NCBI GenBank assembly: GCA_937892815.1
Contig: CALBHZ010000085.1
Coordinates: 1-14,967 of the forward strand
Direction: 5' to 3'
Length of the DNA stretch: 14,967 bases
Origin: an uncultured archaeon
GTDB taxonomy: Archaea; Thermoproteota; Nitrososphaeria; Conexivisphaerales; CALBHZ01
Shown here: positions 6,259 through 12,643 of the stretch, piece after piece
How positions within the stretch are numbered: the first letter of the stretch is position 1
Layout: each line of letters opens with the position of its first letter
Made by a program: the position numbers and the translations under genes
Notes under the pieces: model-generated
Told to the model about the DNA's origin: nothing
Database searches by the model: none
What the model saw: the letters and a program-made list of their open reading frames with translations, nothing else

Positions 6259-9200
6259 TTGCCCGTTAATAGCAAGAACGTAATGGAGAGGTTAGGGTAC
6301 GATTTCGTTTTTTACGGTGAAGAAGCGGTAGAGCCTGAACTAACGGACGTAAGGTTTAAGGATTTAGTTCCTGAGTTTTCTGAGGGAATTGGACATGCTA
6401 GATTTATTTCTACGAGAAGGCTATATAAACATCAATTAGAGGCCTTTAAGTCCCTATCTAATGGAGAGAACGTTATTTTAATATCTGGAGCTGGAAGCGG
6501 GAAAACCGAAGCGTGGTTTTTGCATGTGAAGAGGAATAACGTTAGAGCGCTTGCCCTCTACCCAACTCTAGCCTTAGCAAACGATCAGGTTAGGAGGTTA
6601 GAGGACTATACCGAGAGCATTAGAACGCCCATGTTAGCGTTGGATGCAAGGAGAGCTGGAGAGCTGAAAAGTATTATGGGAAGCTCGAGATTAAAGGAGG
6701 GACTTAGAGGAACTCAGCTATTAATTACGAACCCGGCTTTTCTATTGAACGATATAAAGAAGTGGGGAGGAAGGGGAAACTTGCTTGAGGATTACTGCTC
6801 TAAGTTGGGGCTTCTCGTTATAGATGAATTTGATTTCTACGGACCTAGAGAAATAGCGTTGTTGATAGCGATGATGAAGATAATTGAGGAGAGGGCAAAA
6901 TCTTTGCAAATCGCTATCCTTACAGCAACCTTAGGAAATCCAGATGAGCTCTCAAAGCTTTTAACAGAGATTACCGGAAGGAAAACTCGCATCATCTCCG
7001 GTAAGCCGTTTAAACAGCCTAATTTTACTTACCTAGTTTTAGGAAGAGATCTTAAAAAGGCATGGGAGAATGTCTTAAGGTTTAAGAAGCAAATTCTATC
7101 GTCGAAATTGGCTGGAGAAGACATTAAAAGAGCCCTTGAAGACTTTAAGGAGTTCAAAAAGGTAGCGTATAAAGTAGTTGGGATTTTAGAATATCTTAAC
7201 CTTCCAGCCCCTAAACTTGAACTAGATCCAATAGAACTACTAGCTAATTACCTAAAGGACGATGGCGTCACTCTGGTTTTTACAAGAGGCATAAAATCGG
7301 CAGAGGAGCTCGCGAGGAGGATGATTGAAAGATATGGAAGAGAAGTGAAGGAAATGATAGCTACCCATCATCACTTAATATTTAAGGCGGAGAGGGAGAG
7401 AATTGAGAAAGGCGCAAGGGAAGGAAGGATAAAGATTATCATTTCGCCAAGAACTTTAGCTCAAGGAATAGACGTAGGCACGGTAGTTAGAGTTGTTCAT
7501 TACGGTTTACCTGAAAGCACGAGGGAGTTTAAGCAGAGAGAGGGGAGGAAGGGGAGGAGGAAGGAGATACCCTTTACGGAGACCGTAATCTTGCCTGTTA
7601 CTAGATGGGATAGAGAGCTCCTCTTAAGAGGCGTTGAGGCTTTAAATAAGTGGATTTCTTTACCTCTCGAAAAAGCCATCGTTAATCCGGATAATGAATA
7701 CTTAACCTTGTTCCTAGGCCTATTCAAGGCGTACATGCCTAATAGAGGAAAGCTCGCAGAAAAGGAAGCTAGGCTATTGGAAAGGCTTGGGCTATGGAAG
7801 GCAGGTAGTTTAACCAAGTTAGGTAAGCTTGCTTACCAAAAAATGAATTTCTATGAATTTGGACCGCCCTATGGAATAAAGAGGATATTGAAGGGAGATG
7901 GAGAAAGGTACTTAGAAGAGGTGGGACATTGTGATTTAGTTGAAAGATTTCAGCCTGGATGTATAGATTATACAAGCGATTCCATAGTTACCGGATTGGT
8001 AAGGAGAGGTGAAAGGACGAAGACCGTTACTTGTATAGTAGAAGAGCCGATACAGGGGACTAGCGTTTTAGATAGCGATCTACTCGCCTATACGATTGAG
8101 GAGTATTACAGAGTTAAGAGGAATTGGGGTGAAGATCCCAATTTATTTAGAGATTATTATTCCGGCAGGATCCACTCTGAAGTGCTATGTGTAGTGGATC
8201 CACCAACTAAAGGTTTTGGAAGGTATACGAAGATTCCGAACAGGGTTTATTGGGTAGTTTATTCTAGAATGGCAAAACCCGTAGTTACAAGAGAGAGGAC
8301 GTATTTCGTAAAACAAGCTATAAGGCTTCCGGTAATAGCAAGTACTGGAGGTAGATATAGCGACTATACGTATGGCATAAGCGTTGAACTCGATGAGAAC
8401 GAGGATCTTGAATGGTTGAGAGTAGGGTTAGCCCTTACAATGTTAGTTCTCAGGCTAGAATATGGAATACCGTTTGAAACGATATACTATGATTTAGCGA
8501 ACATAGGAAAGAGGAAGATGTTATTTATGCATGAACCCGAGAGCGCTGGCTTGCTGTTTAAGTTAGACTGGAATGAAGTTAAGAAGAAAGTTGATCGATT
8601 TAAGGGAGATGAGCTAAGCGATGTCTTATTGGAAGCTTTAGATGAACAAGCTTATTTGAGTTTAGCGTCCTATGGGTTTAGATGGGACGTAGCTATTAGA
8701 GCGGCTCAAAAGGCTTTAGATTATTTACTTCTAAAGGATAAGATCTCCTTAAAGTTAAAGGGGAAGATCGTTCACATTCCTAAACCATCTAAGGCCTTAA
8801 AACTTGCTTCAATCCAAGGAATTAGAATGCCGATAAACGATTACCTATCCTTTTCCGTTTTAGGCATTTACGATGGAGAAGAGGTAAAGGCTTCCTTCGT
8901 AGTTACGGAGAGGCACGAGGCTAGCGGAGCCGAAGAGTTCAACCTATTTATGGATAGGCTAGCTGATCAAGGCTTCAAGTTCGTAGCTTACAATGTAGAG
9001 AGCTTAATTGAAATGCTTAGAGATTCAGGGTTAAGAAGCGTTATGTATAAGGTGTACGGGTTAATGGGGGAAAAGCGAATCGAAAGCGTATCTTCCCTCT
9101 TGAAAAAAGTTGGAGTTAAAGATCCTACACCTGAAGATGAAGTGTATGAAGGGTTGGGATGGATTAGGAAGGTTTCCCTTAAGGACGTGTGGATGGAGTT

Positions 9201-9342
9201 CGAGTCGAGCAAAAAGATCTTAGAGGAGAAGGGATGGCATTTGTGGCCATCGTTCATAAAGTATCTCAAGCCTAAAGCCTTAGCCTATATAGAGGAAAGC
9301 TGTAAATTGATATACCAACTATACCTAGGTTTAAAAAATTAA
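6259..9342 (+). CDS. Superfamily 2 helicase, MrfA-like, fused to a pseudo-exonuclease-like domain
   Basis: A 1027-residue, unbroken protein. Residues ~50-450 are a two-lobe SF2 helicase core: motif I GAGSGKT (77-83), Ia YPTLALANDQ (101-110), ITNP (156-159), motif II DEFD (189-192) in place of DEAD/DExH, motif III TAT (222-224), motif IV LVFTRG (339-344), QGID (402-405) and motif VI QREGRKGRR (426-434). Pro/Leu/Gly spacing in Ia, TNP and TATxxNP matches the MrfA/YprA (DUF1998) helicases. Residues ~690-775 resemble a DUF1998 core but lack its cysteine cluster. Residues ~860-1020 resemble the YprB/MrfB RNase H-like exonuclease: VLGIYDGEE, VAYNVESL and AYIEESCKLIYQLY, with the usual catalytic acids missing. 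I infer a DNA-repair or DNA-remodelling role. The start is uncertain: TTG at 6259 (possibly leaderless) or ATG at 6283. It stands alone between unrelated operons. The helicase call is firm; the domain assignments past residue 450 are inference. Confidence 0.85.
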   Translation: MPVNSKNVMERLGYDFVFYGEEAVEPELTDVRFKDLVPEFSEGIGHARFISTRRLYKHQLEAFKSLSNGENVILISGAGSGKTEAWFLHVKRNNVRALALYPTLALANDQVRRLEDYTESIRTPMLALDARRAGELKSIMGSSRLKEGLRGTQLLITNPAFLLNDIKKWGGRGNLLEDYCSKLGLLVIDEFDFYGPREIALLIAMMKIIEERAKSLQIAILTATLGNPDELSKLLTEITGRKTRIISGKPFKQPNFTYLVLGRDLKKAWENVLRFKKQILSSKLAGEDIKRALEDFKEFKKVAYKVVGILEYLNLPAPKLELDPIELLANYLKDDGVTLVFTRGIKSAEELARRMIERYGREVKEMIATHHHLIFKAERERIEKGAREGRIKIIISPRTLAQGIDVGTVVRVVHYGLPESTREFKQREGRKGRRKEIPFTETVILPVTRWDRELLLRGVEALNKWISLPLEKAIVNPDNEYLTLFLGLFKAYMPNRGKLAEKEARLLERLGLWKAGSLTKLGKLAYQKMNFYEFGPPYGIKRILKGDGERYLEEVGHCDLVERFQPGCIDYTSDSIVTGLVRRGERTKTVTCIVEEPIQGTSVLDSDLLAYTIEEYYRVKRNWGEDPNLFRDYYSGRIHSEVLCVVDPPTKGFGRYTKIPNRVYWVVYSRMAKPVVTRERTYFVKQAIRLPVIASTGGRYSDYTYGISVELDENEDLEWLRVGLALTMLVLRLEYGIPFETIYYDLANIGKRKMLFMHEPESAGLLFKLDWNEVKKKVDRFKGDELSDVLLEALDEQAYLSLASYGFRWDVAIRAAQKALDYLLLKDKISLKLKGKIVHIPKPSKALKLASIQGIRMPINDYLSFSVLGIYDGEEVKASFVVTERHEASGAEEFNLFMDRLADQGFKFVAYNVESLIEMLRDSGLRSVMYKVYGLMGEKRIESVSSLLKKVGVKDPTPEDEVYEGLGWIRKVSLKDVWMEFESSKKILEEKGWHLWPSFIKYLKPKALAYIEESCKLIYQLYLGLKN

Positions 9343-9366
9343 AAAATAGAGGATTACCCTCTTTTA
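9333..9366. terminator. Bidirectional terminator between helicase and citrate synthase genes
   Basis: AGAGG (9348-9352) and CCTCT (9358-9362) form a 5-bp stem with a 5-base loop. On the plus strand the stem runs into TTTT after the helicase gene; on the minus strand it runs into ATTTTTTAATTTTTT (9333-9347) after the citrate synthase gene. The stem covers the citrate synthase stop codon at 9354-9356. The minus-strand T-runs lie partly inside the last helicase codons. Archaeal termination relies mostly on the T-tract, so the minus direction is the stronger of the two. Confidence 0.5.
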
Positions 9367-10504
9367 TCTATAGGTACGTATTCTAGATCCACAGGCCCTA
9401 CGTAATGCTGCCTCGGCCTAATTAGCCTATTTTGAGCGATGTACTCTAAAACATGTGCAGACCAACCGGCGACTCTTGGAATGGCAAATATCGGCGTATA
9501 GAGATCTATTGGAATTCCTAAAGCGTAAGCGGGTATCCCCATCCAGTAATCAACGTTCGTTAAGATCTTTTTAGCGCAAGCTCTCTGATGGCTACCTCCT
9601 CTATCTTAAGAGCGATATTGTATAGCTTCTTTATCTCCTCTCTTTTCCTCTTCGCCATCTCTTCAGCATATCGCCTAAAGATCTTAGCTCTAGGATCGTA
9701 TGCTTTATACACTCTATGAGCAAAGCTCATAATCCTCTCCTTCTTCCTTAGCTTTTCAAGAACATACTTTTCAGCTTTAGAGGGATCCCTACTTTCATAA
9801 ATTCCCTCATGGCCATTTCATTTACTCCTCCATGAAGAGGACCTCTTAAAGTTCCTATACCGGTAACGATGGCAGAGTACATATCCGATAAAGTAGCTGC
9901 AGTAACTATAGCTGCGAACGCGCTTGCGTTCATTCCATGTTCAGCGTAAAGTATTAAGCATACGTCCATCGTTCTTACTTCAAATTCATCCGGTTCCTTA
10001 CCATTTAACATGTAAAGGAAGTTAGCAACATGTCCTAAATTTGGATTTGGAGGTACGTACTCCTTTCCCTCCCTAAATCTATTGAACGCTGCAACTATAC
10101 ACGGCATCTTAGCGGTAATCCTTATAGCTTTCCTTCCCAAGGCTTCTAGGCTATTATCCTCAGGCTCAGGATCCCAGTGACCTAACATAGATACCGCGCT
10201 CCTAAGCACCTCCATTGGATGTGCGTTCTTGGGGACCTTTTTAAGGAAGTCGAGAACTACGTCTGGAAGATCTCTATTTTTCCACCAACGTCTTTTTGAA
10301 GTCGTCGAGTTCTCTTCTCGTAGGAAGCTTTCCGTAAAGCAACAAGTAGGTTACTTCTTCATAACAGGAGTGCTCCGCTAAATCCTCTATTGAATATCCT
10401 CTATAGTATAGCTTTCCCACATCTCCGTATATCACTGATATGGAACTTTCGCAAACGTAGATCCCCTCTAGGCCTTTATGGATGACGGGCTTTTCCTGGC
10501 TCAT
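9354..10504 (-). pseudogene. gltA: Citrate synthase, three single-base frameshifts
   Basis: Three reading frames join into one citrate synthase of about 383 residues, normal for archaeal enzymes, which condense acetyl-CoA with oxaloacetate (some also make 2-methylcitrate). Segment 1 (10504-10274) holds GLEGIYVCESSISVI and YYRGYSIEDLAEH. After one extra base in a run of five A (10277-10281) the frame continues with RDLPDVV into HPMEVLRSAVSMLG, EHGMNASAFAA and GPLHGGVNE. One missing base in GGG at 9787-9789 (four G would restore GDPSKAEKYVLEKL) leads on to FAHRVYKAYDPRAKIF. A third missing base near 9574-9579 leads to KILTNVDYW, AIPRVAGWSAH and RPRQHYVGP. The catalytic residues (His in LHGG, His in HRVYK, Asp in NVDYW) are all present across the joins, so the lesions are either recent or sequencing errors. 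The ATG at 10504 has a TATA-like box upstream. Confidence 0.88.
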
Positions 10505-10531
10505 AGGCCTTATTATAGAAAATAAATTATG

Positions 10532-10540
10532 TTATTAATA
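10532..10540 (-). promoter_or_regulatory. Putative TATA box of the citrate synthase gene
   Basis: TATTAATAA on the minus strand, 28-36 bases before the ATG at 10504. The whole 10505-10560 stretch is very AT-rich, so other positions are possible. Its presence shows the broken gene still has a normal-looking promoter. Confidence 0.35.
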
Positions 10541-10668
10541 CTTTATTTATTTATGTTATTTTGATTATTGACGAACAAGTGTTTTATATATTTGCTTATA
10601 GAGTTAAAGCGATTTAGCTCTTTTACCGTTCTGTATTAAACCGTATCCAGGTGTAAAAGGAATGGAAA

Positions 10669-10979
10669 TTATAGAGCGAGAACGGCCTTATTTAGCAACA
10701 CTCCTATAAAGAAGACAGCTAAAAGTATATTCTCGTACCCCGATATTATACATGCATTTCCCAATAATCCCTCCTATTTCCAGATCTAACAATAAAATTG
10801 AGGTGGAGAGTAAATAGTTTAGAAATGAAATAGTCATTAAAGGAGGTACATCTATATTTAGAAGATTAGAAAATGGGTAGCGACAAGGCTCATATGCTAG
10901 GTATTAAGGAGGCGGTATTTCCCGTAAGTCCTCCTATAGCAAGCACCACTACTAATTTAGTAATACCATAATATATTCG
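10669..10979 (-). pseudogene. Possible remnant of a decayed membrane-protein gene
   Basis: The 493-base space between mmdB and the citrate synthase gene has no intact gene, but three overlapping minus-strand fragments read like pieces of a hydrophobic protein. Fragment 1 (10979-10890) contains KLVVVLAIGGLTGNTASLIP. Fragment 2 (10903-10688, 71 codons) contains DVPPLMTISFLNYLLSTSIL and then LEIGGIIGK. Fragment 3, one frame off and ending at 10669, contains GLLGNACIISG and NILLAVFFIGVLLNKAVLAL. The IGG-x-x-GN pattern occurs in both fragment 1 and the fragment 2/3 join. No start codon with a ribosome binding site is visible. I do not recognise the family. AT-rich DNA can mimic membrane segments, so this is a low-confidence call. 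Confidence 0.3.
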
Positions 10980-10984
10980 TTATA

Positions 10985-10997
10985 AAGTAAAAATAAG
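10985..10997 (-). terminator. Oligo-T terminator after mmdB
   Basis: Directly after the mmdB stop the minus strand reads CTTATTTTTACTT. A T-tract of this type at the end of an operon is a typical archaeal terminator; there is no hairpin. Confidence 0.4.
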
Positions 10998-12248
10998 CTA
11001 CATAAGGGGAACGATCGTCATGTAAATAGCCGATATTATTGCAGTAGTAATTACACCAGCTACGTTAGGCCCCATAGCGTGGTAAATTATGTAATTCCTC
11101 TTGTCTAACTTTTGAGCCTCCTTCTGAGCTATCTTAGCGGTAGTTGGAACACAGGAAACTCCGGCCGGTCCTAATAAAGCATTGACCTTTCCTCTGCTTA
11201 TGTAGTACATCAAAATTCCCCCTATGCTTCCTCCTATGCTTGAAAGCACTAGAGCGGTTATTCCCAAGATCAAGAGCTTTACGACCTTTGGATCTAAGAT
11301 AACGTCGGGGGTTACTAGAATACCTAGCATGAGTCCTAAGAAGAAGGTAGCTCCATTTAAGAAGACTTCGTCTGCGAACTTCTTTAGCCTCTCTATCTGA
11401 GCTTCTTTAATTACGTTTCCAATGAAGAAGGAAGCGATTAGAGGAGAGGCTACGGGGAATAGGAGGCTTAAGGTACCTCCTGCTATTATGGCGAATAAGA
11501 TCTTCTCCCTAGGACTAACCCTTCTTATATCCGTTGGAGTCATCCTCACCATTCTCATCTTTCTAGGTATAGTTAACTCGGATAGCTTCCCTTGGAATAG
11601 ATACAATATGCTCAGGTAGAGATAGGCTACGACCGTAATAGGGACGAATAGCTTGGGAGATAGCTTCAGAGAAGTGAATAGTACCATAGGACCGTCTGCT
11701 CCACCGATTATAGCTATGCTTGCGGCATCGTTGTAAGAAAAGCCCATAGCAACCGCTAAGGGAAAAGTTAGGATGGTTCCTAGCTCTGCAAAGACGGCTA
11801 AGAAGAAGCTAGTAAACGGCTTAGCCATCAAGAAGTCCAAGTCGGTCATAGCCCCTATACCTATGAAAACGAAGCATGCTATAGCTCCGTTTAAAAAAGT
11901 TAAGGCGTAAATCGGCTGTAACCAGTATAAAGTTGAGGCTATGACTTGTTCGGTAGCGGCCATTACGGGATTAGAGACATTGCTTCCTACTAGAGGAGCT
12001 AAGTGAGGATTTCCGTACATTGAAGGAAAAGGAGGGTACGGAGGAAGGAAGAACTGAGCGGTATTAACGAATATCATTCCCAATCCCATAGGAACCAGAA
12101 TTAAGGGTTCGGTAATCCTCTTTACTCCTAGCCAAGCTAGTATAGCTCCTATGAGGATTAAGGCTATCCTAGCTATAGCGATAGTAGGATCTATTTGGAA
12201 TAGGGAAGAAATCGCCGGAAATAGCTGCCCGAGGTCTATAGTGTTCAT
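10998..12248 (-). CDS. mmdB: Sodium-pumping decarboxylase beta subunit (MmdB/OadB family)
   Basis: A 416-residue integral membrane protein of the beta subunit family of biotin-dependent decarboxylases. It removes CO2 from carboxybiotin and uses the energy to export Na+. Seen: GGADGPM (182-188) with Asp185, matching the essential Asp203 of Klebsiella OadB; FIGNVIKEA (275-283), equivalent to GNLLRE; GATFFLGLMLGILVTPD (299-315); SIGGSIGGILMYYISRGKVNALLGPAGVS, in which Asn356, Gly360 and Ser365 keep the spacing of OadB Asn373, Gly377 and Ser382; and HAMGPNVAGVI (390-400). There are roughly nine to eleven hydrophobic segments. Pro-rich residues ~68-95 between early helices resemble the longer beta subunits rather than the short ones. 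Its ATG overlaps the mmdD stop by 4 bases. It is last in the operon and followed by a T-tract. Confidence 0.93.
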   Translation of the reverse strand: MNTIDLGQLFPAISSLFQIDPTIAIARIALILIGAILAWLGVKRITEPLILVPMGLGMIFVNTAQFFLPPYPPFPSMYGNPHLAPLVGSNVSNPVMAATEQVIASTLYWLQPIYALTFLNGAIACFVFIGIGAMTDLDFLMAKPFTSFFLAVFAELGTILTFPLAVAMGFSYNDAASIAIIGGADGPMVLFTSLKLSPKLFVPITVVAYLYLSILYLFQGKLSELTIPRKMRMVRMTPTDIRRVSPREKILFAIIAGGTLSLLFPVASPLIASFFIGNVIKEAQIERLKKFADEVFLNGATFFLGLMLGILVTPDVILDPKVVKLLILGITALVLSSIGGSIGGILMYYISRGKVNALLGPAGVSCVPTTAKIAQKEAQKLDKRNYIIYHAMGPNVAGVITTAIISAIYMTIVPLM

Positions 12249-12391
12249 TTTTTCTTTCCCTCGCTTCTACTTAAGACCTTGGTTATAGCCCAAATTATCC
12301 CTGCAACTAACGTAGCTATAGCCCCTAACAAAACCGACGTTATTAGTACGGCCTGAAGCGACGCTAATATTTCTCCAGACAACGAGATCAC
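12245..12391 (-). CDS. mmdD: Small membrane subunit of the decarboxylase (gamma/delta, OadG/MmdD-like)
   Basis: A 48-residue protein with one hydrophobic helix (residues ~14-38, within LQAVLITSVLLGAIATLVAG and onward) and a short charged cytoplasmic tail, SRSEGKKK. This size, topology and position match the small membrane subunit that ties the carboxyltransferase and biotin carrier to the beta subunit in sodium-pumping decarboxylases. The GTG start overlaps the mmdC stop (GTGA), and the TGA stop overlaps the mmdB start (ATGA), which argues strongly that it is a real, translationally coupled gene. It lacks the Pro/Ala linker and C-terminal Zn-binding histidines of the longer bacterial OadG. 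Sequence similarity alone would be too weak to assign it; the call rests on context and topology. Confidence 0.75.
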   Translation of the reverse strand: MISLSGEILASLQAVLITSVLLGAIATLVAGIIWAITKVLSRSEGKKK

Positions 12392-12612
12392 TCAAGTACA
12401 GCTAATACTTGTCCCACCTCTACGTTATCCCCTTCTTTAACTAATATCTCCTTTACCTTACCTGAAGATGAAGGGTAGATATCTATCTCCATCTTCATCG
12501 ATTCGAGAACTAGCAATGAAGTGGAATCATCAACGGCATCTCCTGGCTTTACGTTAATCCTTAAGACCTTTCCGGATAACGGAGAAGTGACCTCCTCGCC
12601 CATGGCCAACAT
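12388..12612 (-). CDS. mmdC: Biotin carboxyl carrier protein of the decarboxylase
   Basis: A 74-residue, single-domain biotinyl carrier. The biotin attachment motif is ESMKME with Lys40; hairpin repeats with PLSGKVLRINVKPGDAV before it and SSGKVKEILVKEGDNVEVGQ after it give the usual flattened barrel. It carries the carboxyl group from the MmdA active site to MmdB. There is no Pro/Ala-rich linker, unlike many longer carriers, so it is essentially the bare domain. The ATG at 12612 has GGGGGTG only 1-2 bases upstream, too close for ideal use; the ATG at 12603 (three residues shorter, GGGTG ~10 bases upstream) is an equally good start. It begins 31 bases after mmdA, and its stop overlaps mmdD. 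Confidence 0.92.
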   Translation of the reverse strand: MLAMGEEVTSPLSGKVLRINVKPGDAVDDSTSLLVLESMKMEIDIYPSSSGKVKEILVKEGDNVEVGQVLAVLE

Positions 12613-12643
12613 ACACCCCCTACTAACAGTTATTTATTCTTTT

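Noticed and set aside
7500..7817. Minus-strand frame opposite the helicase gene
   Set aside because: Lies wholly within helicase coding sequence and shows no protein features.
9781..9790. 10-base palindrome AGGGATCCCT inside citrate synthase
   Set aside because: Within conserved coding sequence and next to a suspected missing base; a chance palindrome containing a BamHI-type hexamer.
9354..10504. Programmed frameshifting in citrate synthase
   Set aside because: Three shifts are needed, one of one sign and two of the other, with no slippery site or structure; recoding would not be efficient, so mutation or sequencing error is likelier.
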